DNA from: Phoronis australis
Taxonomy: Eukaryota > Phoronida > Phoronidae
Direction: 5' to 3'
NCBI GenBank assembly: GCA_002633005.1
Contig: NMRA01000147.1
Location: 310,001-374,000 of the forward strand
Length of the DNA stretch: 64,000 nucleotides
In this document: positions 23,780 to 35,488 of the stretch, in pieces
Position numbering within the stretch: the stretch's first letter is position 1
Layout of the letters: the number at the start of each line of letters is the position of its first letter
Notes under the pieces: model-generated
What the model was told of the DNA's origin: nothing
The model's database searches: none
Seen by the model: the letters and a program-made list of their open reading frames with translations, nothing else
Translations under genes and position numbers: made by a program

Positions 23780-25370
23780 GTGATTTTCTGTTCTAGCGAG
23801 GGGCATCCATCATGCTAGACCAGTGTAGCGATCCGTATACCAAGTTTCTTGCTAGAAAAGAAAGATCTTGCAAAATTAAGTGAGTGAAAGGCGAGTGTTA
23901 CCGTCGGGGCCTTACTAGCTTTTCTTAGCAAAGCGGGGGGGGGGGGNTTATGGGGTTGCATTAAAAATATGTGGCTTCGAATTAGCTATATTTCTTCTAT
24001 GAACAGACTTTTCGCCGCAAATGCAAGCCAATGTCTTGTGTCTACGGAGCTTAGACGCTGCCAAGAATCTGAAGAAAAAGAAAGACCTCTCAAGACCGCG
24101 CAAAATCACGCGAATGAAGGGCAAGTGTCTTGCGGTGTGCTCCTGAGCTGACAAACGTCGCCTTTCTTTAAGGGGCATTATGAACATCAAACTTTCGAAA
24201 CGTACTTCATTTAATCAATTAAATTCAGTTCGTTTTCGATTCAGTTAATTTTGTGAAAAAGTACCAAAAAATATTGTGCAAATAAAAGAGCATAATGGCA
24301 AACATGTATGAACGGCTCTTTCTATCACCGAGAAAAGACTTGTTAAAGCTTCAGCTTCGTGTTAAGCTGACCAAGAATGGAAATCGAACAAGACCTTTTT
24401 ACTACAAGACACTGGTAAAACAGAATGGATTGGTTCTTTTCGTGTTGAGTTCTCGGGTCCTTTTATCAGACCAGTAGGAATTTGCTTGTTTCACAATACT
24501 TATCAACTTGCCTTTCCTGTGATATCAAATTAATTTGAAACCAATGGACAATCAAAACTCAATAAATTGACTACTGCTTGGATTCGGGATAAAGCGAACT
24601 CGACGATTTAACTCTAGTGCACTTCGTATAGGTTACATGTACGTGTAAATAATTATATAACGGAAGTGAGCCCGTGTGAGAACAAGAAATCATGGTACAT
24701 ATACCAATTATGCCAAATGTAGTTACGTTCACTCTGAGCAAATTAAGATACAGTATAGGATGACATTTTATACACTGCACTAAAACACTAGTGTGTTCAG
24801 TAAGCGAAGAATAAATGGGGGCAGCATGGCGTCCGATGGTTAACTCATAAACGACATTAATAGAGAAGCCGCAGCGAAAACTCAAACTAGAAGGACTTAT
24901 TATGTGACGCGTGGCGTGGATGGGAAGGGGGGTGGGGGGCAGAGTGCACATCCGAGTTCAGTCACGCTTCTAATTCTACTGGGAAAGTAGCAAAAGCTAC
25001 GATGAACAGAAGTTTGTGGCGATTGCCGAAAAGTAACTTACACCATTAAAGATCAAAACAACAGACGTTAATTAAGGTAAACACGTGACAACTGTAACGA
25101 AAATTAGCGTTTTACGCGTTAACGAGCGCACTTTTTTGTCCAACACATAGCTGTTTCCGTTTCACAGAGGTACATTGTGTTGCTGTTTCCTATATATTAC
25201 AGAAAAAGACATGATCTGTGTTCATGTAAATTTTGCTTACGTTGTGTTTGTTTATCATATTCGCCAATCCATCTGTTGCGATGATCCATCTATTTATCGA
25301 GGCTGTTTTCCTACCTATCTCTACAAGCTTCTCTACCCCTATCCGTCGATCTTTCCAACTCCCTTCGTCT
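23780..25370. other. No gene recognised; G-run with an N
   Basis: A poly-G run at about 23935-23946 is followed by an undetermined base at 23947. The 126-aa minus frame at 24571-24951 has no recognisable motif. Confidence 0.5.
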
Positions 25371-25700
25371 CGGCCTCGCTCCCTGCCTTGCCCCTTCCCT
25401 CCTGCACTTGCTCGCTCATTGCCTCCCTCCGTCAACCCTTCCTAGCTCCCTCCCTCGCCCCTCCCTCCCTCACTTGCTCGGTCATTGCTTCCTCCATCAA
25501 CCTTCCTAGCTCCCTCCCTCGCCCCTCCCTCCCTCACTTGCTCGCTCATTATCTCCCATTCACCCTCTTGCCTTCCCTCTTTCTCCCCTCTCCCTCTCTT
25601 TGCCTCTCTATTCTCCTTCCCTCCTCTCACCTCACCAATTCCCTCGACCCTCTTCCATATTCCTACCCCTATATTCGCCCCTCCACCGGCTCTTTCTCCA
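25330..25700. repeat. Pyrimidine-rich tract with 64-bp minisatellite
   Basis: Almost pure C/T on plus. A 64-bp unit containing CCTAGCTCCCTCCCTCGCCC starts at 25441 and again at 25505, with a degenerate copy before. The 199-aa open frame spanning it is a by-product of low complexity, not a gene. Confidence 0.9.
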
Positions 25701-25704
25701 CCCT

Positions 25705-27630
25705 TTCTCTGTTAGAGTTTCAAGTGATCGGTGTGCATGCTAGTCTACTGTTTCTACACGTACTTAAACTTTGATGCTAAAAGAAAAACAATATCAGGTA
25801 AAATGTAAACGAATGGAATGACACACGTCTAAATTACTACAAGAATTACGAAGAGTGTAATTCAGATTCACCCGGTAAGAGGCCAGATGAGTTGCCAAAC
25901 ATCCTTTGAACTACTTGGCTGTGGTGAATACAAACATATGATGGCATCGGCTATACCGACCAATGCAAGTCGCTTGCACCTGCCTACATGTAGGTTGTTA
26001 CGATTACCACTGGTCATGCGATCACATTGACACAACCGCAGACTATTGCTTGCACTCTTACTTGTCTCGGATAGGCATTCCCGCAGTTCTGGAGGAAGAA
26101 AAATGCGTTGTTACATTGGCCTCGTTTTAGAGGTGTCTGGGAGATTCCAGCAATCATGTGGGAAAATATCACATCCACGTATACTTCTGAAGTTCACCCA
26201 ACTTTCTGAGCTGCAATCCACATCACAGCATGAAGTAAAGTGTCGCTGACTTTAGAAGGTCGAATATAATTAATGCAGCCGAGAAAAAATGAAGAAAATT
26301 AAAGCACCAACAAATAACACTCCACTGGCTCGAAAACGAGGCCAGAGAGCTACTTGACGGTTGTTGCATCATTGTGGCTAAATACAGCGAGATTCAAGTG
26401 TCGTGTAATCCTGGACCATCCTATTGAGTGTGACGCATAAAATATTAAAATGTTGATAGCGAATTATAGATGGTTCTACAGTAGAACAAAGGTGAGATGT
26501 TAAATTTAATGAAGAATATGTTATCCAGATAATATGTTAAATCGATTTCTGGGCAGTAATATCATATTTTTTATTTATCTAAAGCAATGCAATAAAACGA
26601 AAATAAATAATTTGAAATTGTAAGGCGGATCTGGCTGTAAATTCTCACGATAAAACAATGACTAGTTACCACAAGAGAGTGACTACAGGTGTCAACATAG
26701 AACAAAAGAATCGTTTTCCAGAATTGATCTCGACAGTAAAACGGTGATCACAGAGACCATACCTCTTTCTTGCGTTTAATTCTATATGTTTGATCAGCTG
26801 GTATGTAATATTTCGGGACATGATAAATCAATATTGTTTCATCCTACGCCTTTGAGCTTCCTAAAATGTCATTGGCCGCGATCAAATCAAACCAACCGTA
26901 ATTTTAATTAGAATGCAGTGACAAAGTCAAATATCTTAAAGCACCCCACCCTCACAATTTGTTCTGTCAGAAACACATTTTGCGCTGAAAATGTGGCAGC
27001 CAAACGCTACTGATGACGAACTAAATGCCACGCGTAAGGAAATAGAGTAATTTGAGCGTATATAACGGATACAGTTCCCTTGACTATAGCGAATATCTGG
27101 AAAATATCGGCGAGGATTGGCGAGTTGTAATAAAATAGAAAAACAGATCTGGTTTTATGAGTCCGTTCAAAGTCAATAACTACAAAAGTCTCCTACTGAA
27201 TAATAATCACAAAAATGCACATTTTGGCCATAAAAACGATACTGTCACTTTAACAACACTGGTACAGAAAGTTAAGGCGAAGAAAAGAATTGACGGTAAA
27301 TTGACATGGACGATCCCTGCACAACTACAACGTGATTAGCACAACATACGTATACATGTATAATACATTTCGGCGATGACTTGGATGAACTTCACGTGTT
27401 TTAAATTATTTCTTCGAAAATAAACGTTTTTAGAAAGGCGTTCTTTACCCGGACGAACAAACCCATCAATAAGACTTGGGTCACAAGGGATATTTGCAAT
27501 AAGTAAATATTCACTGTGTCAAATACAATCAATTTTTCTTACCTCCAGTACACCTGCCCCTCTGGACTGTTCATCCCGGTCGCCATATACTGTATTTCTG
27601 ACGTAATGAGAATATCGCAACTATCTGACG
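25705..27630. other. No gene recognised
   Basis: AT-rich sequence, no long ORFs, no clear repeat. Confidence 0.5.
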
Positions 27631-27632
27631 TT

Positions 27633-27773
27633 CGTTCAGTAGACGCTAGGACCTACGTTAGGACCTAGCTAAAACTTAGTCAAAGTCACGTGCTCTCATT
27701 TAAAATGCACGGCAATATCTCACGTAATCTTGCGAAGTCTTGCTTTTTAGCGAGGTCCAAGCGTTACTGAACG
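27633..27773. mobile_element. Palindrome-ended MITE (CGTTCAGTAGACGCTAGG), copy 1
   Basis: Ends CGTTCAGTAGACGCTAGGAC and, inverted, CGTTCAGTAACGCTTGGACC. The inside holds AGGACCTAGCTAAAAC, CACGTG, ATTTAAAATGCACGGCA and CTTGCGAAGTCTTGC. An inverted, roughly 90% identical copy lies at 57876-58016. No coding capacity. Confidence 0.7.
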
Positions 27774-27774
27774 G

Positions 27775-28725
27775 GAAGCAGGTTAGAAGAAGCGGAAACT
27801 TCCTTTTCTATTTTTCACTGGCTACGCTTGATGGACTTCGTCGGTTTAGCCGGGTCAGGCGTCTAAGACATCTGGTTGGCCTATAAGTCGCCACTGAGAA
27901 CCAATCAGGGGTCTTAACCGGTTGAACAGGAGGAACCGGAAAAGTCAATCATATGTAGAGACTGCTTTCGTTGTGCACTTTTGTTAATATCACGCAGTAC
28001 TTAGACCACCGTTCACAAGGGCCATTCGGATTATTGTTTTTTCTCTAATAGATCGCCAATGTTTGAATGCGTGTTCGCCACGGAATAGCTTAAAAAATCT
28101 GTTACAGACCTTTACCAAACTTGCAGAAGATAAAGAAGATTATAACTTGCCGATCGCTATATGCATTGCATTCAATATTATATAGTCGTGGCGCCAACTT
28201 TAACCTTTTGACGCTTGCTCCTTGATAAGCGGGAACTCACAATCCAAATAAGGGTATCTATATGAGATATTCCGGATTCTGATTGGACAGATCATAACAA
28301 CGACATTCAATCGCCACACGGAACCTCCTGCCCATATTTTACCAAGAGCGTAAGTTCTCTGGTTGCTAATAGACAAAGGTATTTTAGTCTTTGAATTAAA
28401 TATTATTGTAGATTAAGCTCCAAACGACAAGTTCGAATTTCACGGAACATTTTACTTCAAAGCAGCGTTTGATGACATGATTAAACAAAGCTAAGGGTCT
28501 CGTTTGTTAATGCTAGTACATGTACATGTATATTAAACAATTCTAGCCACCTTTTCTGTCCAAACCACAGCGGTACAAAGTCGTCTCGAATCTATTATTG
28601 ATAGTTTTTAGGGCCATTTTGCAATTTTTGGTGGGTGGAACCACAGCTCTGTTGTTTATGAAAGTTTCTTTTGTTTTTTGTGAATAGACGATTAAGGTCA
28701 TCGGAAATTTGTCATTTATTTTATT
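27775..28725. other. No gene recognised
   Basis: Nothing beyond short palindromic ACATGTACATGTA words, which are common in this window. Confidence 0.5.
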
Positions 28726-28729
28726 CTAA

Positions 28730-29240
28730 GGATTACCGTTCTCGAAATATTTGAAATTTTCCGGTGACAGGTCGATAACTGGTTGTATTTTTGTCCCGTA
28801 TCTCGGGCATGCCTTGACGGATCTTTCTGAAAATCGGTTTGTGGATAGATCTCACTAAGCTTTAACTGAACAGCGCCATCTGTTTCTCGCCACCACTTAC
28901 CGTTTTCGAGATATTTGAGATTTACTGGTCTCTTATTGACTTGTTTCTCACCGTACTTTTTGGCCTATCACATTTGTGCTAGAGATCGCATTTTTTGTGT
29001 GATCGACATGAAACCTATTTGCAGCATTTATCTAATCAATACCTTGAAGATTATGTTTTTTGTGACGGTTATTTTTTAATATTATTTGCGGAGCTCTAGT
29101 TTCGCAATCATTTGACCGAAACTTCTCAAATTTGGTACTTATTGAAATAGATTTCCTCAGAGGCTATCTGCGATGCGTTTTTTGGTTTCAGCTCGCTATG
29201 ACTTACCGTTCACCAGTTACTCGAGATTTTCTGAATTGAT
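28730..29240. repeat. Degenerate TACCGTT-TCGAGAT repeats
   Basis: TTACCGTTCTCGAAATATTT (28733), TTACCGTTTTCGAGATATTT (28908) and TTACCGTTCACCAGTTACTC-GAGATTTT (about 29203) are three weak copies of one motif; a further one is near 2467. Probably remnants of a dispersed repeat. Confidence 0.35.
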
Positions 29241-29714
29241 GACTGTCTTCTATTGACTGAGTCTTGAATGCATTTTAATGATTCATCATTTACTGTGCCT
29301 TGATGTAATAAGAGTTGGGGTCATGTTGTCGACCTCACACCTAAATTTTAATTCGGTTTCGCAAGGTTTCGCTCCCCAAAGCGGTTTCATATGCCAACTT
29401 TCGATGGTATCGCGATTGCTTACTTTAAAAAACTGCAACTGTGAAGGCAGGTGTGTTTTTAAACCGAGTTCATGCAACTACTGTTTTCACTTATAAACGG
29501 TAATGACCTTCTACCAGATGGTAACCAACCCACCAATTATTCATATTTTATATTGAATTCCCGTTTGTATCGGTTTCCTGTGTAGCCCATGACAATTTGA
29601 ATTTAGTCTGGAAATAAAATGTTGACCCGGAAACTTTATTTGACAAATGAGATAATTTCACATAAAACAAATACAACAAAAATACCCAGATGGCAAGGTA
29701 TCTGCTGCACTCCA

Positions 29715-29869
29715 GGGCCCAGTTGCATAAAAGTTATACGCCGAAAAGCAACAATCAATGGCGTCGCATTATCACGCGCCACGTTGTTATTGTTGAACAA
29801 TGCACCTGACGTCACGCAACAATCAAACTTATCCAGCGGATAATTTTGAAATTTTATGCAACCGGGTCC
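29715..29869. mobile_element. Harbinger-type MITE
   Basis: Terminal inverted repeats GGGCCCAGTTGCATAAAA and (inverted) GGACCCGGTTGCATAAAA. The same terminus occurs at 33485-33502 next to the Harbinger nuclease relic, and the subterminal TTATACGCCG and TTATCCAGCGGATAA resemble the repeated boxes there. It was thus probably mobilised by that family. No clear 3-bp duplication was found. Confidence 0.7.
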
Positions 29870-29874
29870 ATATG

Positions 29875-31400
29875 ATCTAACCCGTCAGTGGCCGAATCTA
29901 CTCAGGCTGACGTCATCGATGGAGATTTGTCTGAGGAACTAGATGACTAAAATGGCGCTTGCTTAGAAATTTATACCACCAGTGCCTGGATACTGTTGGG
30001 TTGCTTTGGATTTTTAGCTTATGCTCAAGTCGTCAGGTGGCAGGCTTCGATTTGACTGATATCATGCTAGTTCATCATACTGCGCCCGTAACAAACTTGT
30101 TAGACAACTATTAAAAAAACTTCATGTTTGTAATGTATTGGGGAATTCTAACTGTTTGCATAAGCTTTTTTCGACCTCGTTACGAAATACGATCATATTA
30201 TTATACACGTTGTTTTGGTTGGGATACCATCAGCAAATTCGTGGCTAATTGGTAACGGATGATAACTTGAGGTGCAGGACAGTCACGAGACTAAATGAAA
30301 ATATAATTGCAGTGAAATCAGAAGACACAAGTTTATTAACATATCGCAATGCGAATCGTATTGAATCATTGCATACATGTACTAATCAAACGACACCTTC
30401 ATTGACCACTTCTCGCTCGTGAACTTTGAATTAAAGATATATTTAATACTGCAACGCTGAATTATAACAAGACTTTAAACATTTGTAACGGAATTCGTGT
30501 GTATTTTACTGACAATTTTGCCAATTTAAACAAAGACCAATTTAAACAAATACCCTGTAGTCACATCAGTCGAAGTCAGTGAAAGTAGAATGGAAGTACC
30601 TGTAGACATACAGGAATTTGCTCTCTGTATGTTATCTTGCTTTTCATTAGCTAGTGTAAACCATATTAGCAAGAGAGTAACCAATGAAGGTAGTGCTTAC
30701 TTAATGATTTAAAATGACCTACTTACCTACCTCATTATCATAAGGCACGAGTTTAAAGCGAATAATACCTTAAGACGCTAATAACTTTTGTTAATTTTAA
30801 TTCTATATCTGGCAACGCCCAACCATTGACCAGTGATAGTTTCAGGGGATTGTGATATGTGTTGCTTGTTTGTAACATGACTATGCCATTATAACTTTAT
30901 TTACAAGTCTAACCAAGTTTTGACCGGCTGGCTAGACCTGGCGGAGGCATAACAGCGGGAAGGTGAAGCGTTTCCGCTACTTGTTTATCTTTAAATATTA
31001 ATGAGTTTCATAGAGACGTAACCTGTACAGTGTATGTAAATAAGTATTTACAGGCACGTTCCAGAAGCAGAACATGGAACACAAGATTGCTTACACGTTG
31101 AAAATCAATGTTACCTGTGGTCGTTGCAAGGCCCGAATGAGCAAAAATACAGTTCTGGGTAAAAACCAACAAAGAATAAGACGATTGGTGACAGTAATGG
31201 GCGTCTATTATATACAATGCGTCGTTTGCACAAACTCCGTCTCCCCCCGCTCCACTACAGACCTTCGTTGCGCCCATTTCGGTACCGCCTTGGTTCCAGG
31301 TATTGCACCGGCCTCCTATTTGGATTCGAGGTGTTCTATTTCTTTCTCGCGGGCCGTTTTTTGCGGACGCAGAGGGAGGGTGGCCAGTTTCGTCCTGGCC
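29875..31400. other. No gene recognised
   Basis: AT-rich to about 31200, then GC content rises into the promoter-like block. Overlapping frames at 31008-31457 show no domain. Confidence 0.45.
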
Positions 31401-31404
31401 TTGG

Positions 31405-31490
31405 TGACGTCAGTCGGTCGGCTCAAAGGCCTGGGTGACGTCACTCCGTCAGCTTAATTTCAGTACCTCCGGCTTCTGTCGCGTATATAA
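31405..31490 (+). promoter_or_regulatory. Double CRE and TATA promoter-like block
   Basis: Two perfect CRE palindromes TGACGTCA (31405-31412 and 31436-31443, exactly 31 bases apart) are followed by TATATAA at 31484-31490. The block is GC- and CpG-rich. It could be a cAMP-responsive promoter or the U3 part of an old LTR; no LTR partner was found. No strong ORF follows on plus. Confidence 0.45.
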
Positions 31491-32287
31491 TTCATCAGGC
31501 CTGTCGCTTCCAAAATTAATGATGTATCATTAAAAAGTTTTTACTCTTTCTTGAGTAAACTAAATTATTTACCCGGGTGTTGGAAAATTGGCGTTCTTCA
31601 GTAATCCTGCTGCTAAAATTGCGATGCGCTCTTTTGGCGCCATTGCGTCACCTATCGGGCCAATTTCTATGTTCTTCAATCAGCTGTGGAGGTTGCGTAC
31701 ATGTCATAACAATCATTTAGTTACAAGTTTTTACTATTTTGATACCAAAAAAACTGCTTTTTACAATTTCAGAAAATACTCTCGAGAGATATCGCAAAGT
31801 TTTGGGAAATGGCGAGTACGTGCGCGTGTCACGAGATTGCACTGTTTTCAAAACGAAGGCACTTGATTTTCCTTTGTTAGATAAGGGCGGAGAATTGCGA
31901 AAAGTTGTAACGTTTATTAGATTTTGTTTACTTCTACAAACGGCTGTAACGGGCACTGTGAATGTCGATTCATTCCCAGCTTCGTCATGCACCCCTGCGA
32001 GTTGTTAGCTCTAAGTTTCACGACGAGGTGACGAGCTGAGCACCCGGGTTGTGTGAAATTTCGGTGTCTAACGGAACTCTACATACGGCTACCTAGCTGT
32101 ATGTTGACGACAGTCTTCATACAGCTAGCTGTTTTTCTACCTCAGTATGTAAATTTATGATGCAGGGGCGGATCCAGGATTTTGAGTTGGGGGGGGGCAC
32201 GGCAAATAGAGTATTAGCCAGAATTTTGCCCTTCAGACATTCGTACCCCCGAACTGCGGTGTCTGGTGTAAGGATCCCCAGTGCTCA

Positions 32288-32429
32288 AACAGTTACATGT
32301 ACATTGGTAAAACGCAACAGTCCATTAAAATGCGTATGTCACAACATCGCCGTCCTAGTTACGGGGACACTTATGATTCGGCTATTTTTAGCCACATATG
32401 CGCTACTGGACATGATTTCAATACGGATG
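32288..32429 (+). pseudogene. GIY-YIG endonuclease fragment (Penelope-like element)
   Basis: The frame reads NSYMYIGKTQQSIKMRMSQH, then YDSAIFSHICATGHDFNTD. YIGKT-x4-[IL]KxR-x2-QH followed by SAI-x2-H-x4-GH is the core of the GIY-YIG nuclease carried at the C-terminus of Penelope-like retroelements, where it nicks target DNA. Only about 47 codons remain; there is no reverse transcriptase nearby and the copy ends at the N. The fragment has no in-frame stop over the recognisable part. Confidence 0.65.
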
Positions 32430-32632
32430 NATAAATTTGTTCCAGGCAGTTGTGGTTTAACTTACAATAATTAAAAAGAGGGAAAATTTACATGTCAGCA
32501 ATATTGATGAGTTTAACGTAAGTAACACAACGGTATCTAAATAGATATGCGATTGCAAACTGTGAATTGAAAAGTTGGCAATTACATACATAGCAAGTGC
32601 GCGTTCAGTGCCCATCGAGAACCCCTTATCTG

Positions 32633-33307
32633 TTAATAATAGGTCAGCGTCTTGTACCGGAAGAATGGGTCAAGTTCGATAGCAATGCAAGACTCGTTGA
32701 GATTTGTCAAACCCAAAGCCAATTCCCTGATAAGAAGTAGCTGATAAAGTTGCGTAAGTTTGTCAATACCTTTTTCATCGCAGATCAACATGACGTTGAG
32801 ACTGTGGTCGTTCTTCCTGTTCACGAAGTCGGGCTCGTTCTCGGTTGGTGCAATTATCTTGACATGTGTTCCATCAACACAACCTATTACCCCGGGAAAT
32901 CGAGCCATTCTGTAGAAACCGGCCTTTATCTCGTTGAGCCTCTGTGGGGTTGTGGGAAATGTTACAAATCTGTTTAAATGTTGAACAATTGCGGAGGTGA
33001 CGCGTGACACAATTCGACTAACAGTTGACTTGTGCAGACTGTGGAACGTGTCACCGACAACGTTCATGAAGCTGCCAGTTGCGAGGTACCTCAGGCATAC
33101 CAACACTTGAATCAGGGTTGACACTGAGAAATTTCTTCTTGTGGCAGGCTTAACATCTTGGTCTACTAGCCCACAAATAAAACGGATGGCTTCTCGCCCA
33201 AAGCGAAACGTCCCTCTCAGCTCTTCATCCGTGTACTTGTTGAGGGGATCAGTAACTTCTCTTTCAAATTGCCTCAGCCTTGGTCTAAATCTATACAGTG
33301 CATTCAT
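32633..33307 (-). pseudogene. Harbinger transposase nuclease (HARBI1-like), truncated
   Basis: The 224-residue frame starts at the ATG at 33307. It has the FRFGREAIRFIC helical region, then the LATGSFMNVVGDTFHSLHKSTVSRIV helix-turn-helix-like part, then GVIGCVDGTHVKI (first catalytic Asp) and RKNDHSLNVMLICDEKG. HARBI1-like proteins run to about 350 residues and should next show a VDAxxPGSxHDS-type second Asp and a later Glu; both are missing. At GATGAAAAAG|GTATTG a splice donor can be drawn, so the last open codons may be intron. No 3' exon or left TIR is present. It is a DDE transposase copy cut off after its first acidic residue; it cannot cut DNA by itself. The Myb-like partner of Harbinger elements is absent. 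Confidence 0.85.
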
Positions 33308-33408
33308 TTTGATTGAGTTATCCGAGGTCCGATGGTCGGGTAACTTTATATGGCGGATAGTGTGAGTTATACGGTGGATAACTCTATACGATTTTTATGC
33401 AACCCAAC

Positions 33409-33502
33409 TTATCCGGCGTATAAAAAGTTATACGCCGGATAAGGACTTATCCGGCGTATAAGGCCTTATACGCCGGATAGCAAGTTTTATGCAACCGGGC
33501 CC
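33409..33502. repeat. Harbinger right terminus with four alternating 15-bp boxes
   Basis: TTATCCGGCGTATAA (33409), TTATACGCCGGATAA (33428), TTATCCGGCGTATAA (33447) and TTATACGCCGGATAG (33466) alternate in orientation at an exact 19-base pitch, followed by the terminus TTTTATGCAACCGGGCCC. These look like subterminal binding sites for the element's DNA-binding protein. Confidence 0.8.
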
Positions 33503-33694
33503 TGGTGTTGCCAAATTCTACCGGAGGACTGAAAAAAAAACGAGAACATGATTCCGTTGCGCTCTGCCCTCCCCCCGCTGCCCATTCCAAATTGGTGCAA
33601 TCGTTTCTTCACGCTGTTGCTGCTGTTTATTTTCCCTTGCACCAGCCAAGGAGGGCCCGGGCCCCCTGGGCCCTCCCCCTACATCCGCCTATGT

Positions 33695-33975
33695 ACTATG
33701 TGCTTGAGTACATTACATTTTATGCAAATGAGTTTCTAGTCCAATTTTACATTTGACGACACCTAGATTTGAGATTCGAGCGACAAAACTTGAGTAAAAA
33801 TCGAGATATCGGCACTGACTCGAAATTCTAGGTTTGATGGTGGGTCTGTCAAACCACGTGAAACATGATGTAAGGAATGATAAACATTTATCTTGAATTT
33901 GCATAAAAGTGGACTGAAAAATATCGAAAACTATTTCCAGCTCGATTTCGAGTACAAGGGCTAGACACCAGACTA
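33695..33975. mobile_element. GAGTTTCTAGTCCAA-type MITE, truncated copy
   Basis: Shares GCAAATGAGTTTCTAGTCCA, the TTGAGTAAAAATCGAGAT block and a right end GATTTCGAGTACAAGGGCTAG with the fuller copy at 36533-36929. The GGGCCCGG terminus is lost. Confidence 0.55.
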
Positions 33976-33998
33976 AGGATTTTTATTGTCGTTGCAGT

Positions 33999-33999
33999 T

Positions 34000-34037
<38 letters not shown>
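33999..34037. repeat. TTG trinucleotide repeat
   Basis: About 12 TTG units with one substitution. The leucine-rich ORF across it is a by-product. Confidence 0.95.
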
Positions 34038-34039
34038 GG

Positions 34040-35480
34040 TTCCTGTTGTTGTTTACCTACTTTGTGGGTCTCACATGTTACATGTTATGTTATGGGGCTG
34101 GCAATCTCCATAGAAACATAAGAATGTCTTGTTTGATATTTATATGCAAAATGTATAAATCGAGTGAAAAATTAACGTTTCATGGTGCCCAAACTTACAT
34201 ATAGATCACTAGTGGAAAAATAAAAAAGATCCTAAACTTGAACAAAATGTTACAGAATATTTGATTGTTTCCTATCCTAGTGTTTGTACCATTTCCTTTT
34301 ACTAATACCGATATACATTTTAACTTTACTCATAAGCTGGCCATGAATTGAAAATTGACTACGACAACCATTCTTAATGAACGAATTTCCTATTAGCAAT
34401 TCTAAAGTACCATGCCTGGCTTCAGGATTGGCACCCACGCCCCCCTTGCGTCTCTTTTCAGTAATAACACCTAAACATAAGTTGAACCGAAATGATGCTT
34501 CAACGCTATTTCTTAAATCATGCCAAGTCACACTGAGAGAAATTAAGTTAAATGATTTCACTATTATAAGCAAAGTGATAACAAACCCATTTTTAATGAA
34601 TTATTTTTCATTAACAACCAAACAACGGTGTACCTTTGATTCTGTGCGTTCATCTCGCCTCTCAAGTATTCAATGCCAAAATAGACGTCATAGGCGCTGC
34701 ATTGTTAGTATTTCTAAAGACTGAAATCTGTTTAACGCGCAGTGTTAAATCATATCGCTGCAAGGGACATTTTAAGTACATGTTACTTAATAAAAAATTT
34801 AATGATGTTCCAGTTCCATATCGCCTTATCGTACGTGTTCCAGGTACGTGGGAATATGGTGCTGAGTTTCTTGCAAGTCAGGTGAGATCACGAGTGACTA
34901 GACAAGACTAGCAACATGGCTGTCACTGAAGTGAGGCTTGAATTTCGAAATTGGAGAGGAATTTCACGGTTTCCGTTCCTCAAGCTAAGATTTCTCTCTG
35001 CGAATCTCGTGAGTGTTGCCCTGGACTGCGTTCATTAACGCCATGGTCTCCCACGATAACGTATGACATTAGGACACGCTGAGCGGTATTGCAAAAGCTT
35101 TCACTCAGTGCAATCGGCCTGAAAATTTAAACTTTGTCACTGATTATTCACGATGATACATTTCTTTCACCAGAAATAGAGCTCTTTCCATATTGACAGG
35201 ACAGAAGTGAGTTCCGCTTGATCCTAAATCAGATTTGGTGCACTGAAATTCAATTACTACATAGTGGTCCATAAATAAAAAAGCAGAGGAAAAATCCCGC
35301 AATCAGTCCCTCCTGTATTTTGATTAGTTAATGCTCATTAATTTATTTTAGCTTTTTGACACCGGCTCGGATCGAAATTCTCCCGCTTTATCAGCGGTAG
35401 CCGCTGGCTTTGTCGCGGATTCATCTTCACAGCGGGAAATGCATGGAACTGGATGTCCTTGCACCAATTGATATTTCCAA
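34040..35480. other. No certain gene; repeat debris
   Basis: 34920-35060 shares words (TTTCCGTTCC, AAGATTTCTC, GAATCTCGTGAGTG, GGACTGCGTTC) with 7630-7890 and 42120-42250, pointing to a dispersed repeat. Open frames at 34277-34724 on both strands have no recognised domain. Confidence 0.4.
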
Positions 35481-35488
35481 AGGTTTAC

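Larger units (their letters stand above)
32163..33692 (+). mobile_element. CAGTGGCGGAT-type element split by nested insertions
   Basis: Left end CAGGGGCGGATCCAGGATTT plus AGAGTATTAGCCAGAATTTT matches the 42941 copy base for base over much of its length. The right end at about 33505-33692 (ACCGGAGGACTGAAAAA..., TTCACGCTGTTGCTG, CTACATCCGCCTATG) matches the 3' half of the 14817 copy. Between them lie the GIY-YIG fragment and a Harbinger copy ending at GGGCCC (33502). Left and right break points share TGGTG. No outer target duplication is visible, and one base is N at 32430. Confidence 0.6.

Noticed and set aside
25175-25774. 199-aa plus-strand ORF
   Set aside because: It spans a C/T-only minisatellite; the product is low-complexity Pro/Ser/Leu and open because the tract lacks purines.
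31573-31643. Minus start MAPKERIAILAAGLLKNANF ending at a GTAAAT donor
   Set aside because: Attractive start and donor but only 71 bases, no next exon and no recognised family.
33986-34204. Leu-rich ORF as a signal peptide or membrane protein
   Set aside because: Encoded by the TTG trinucleotide repeat.
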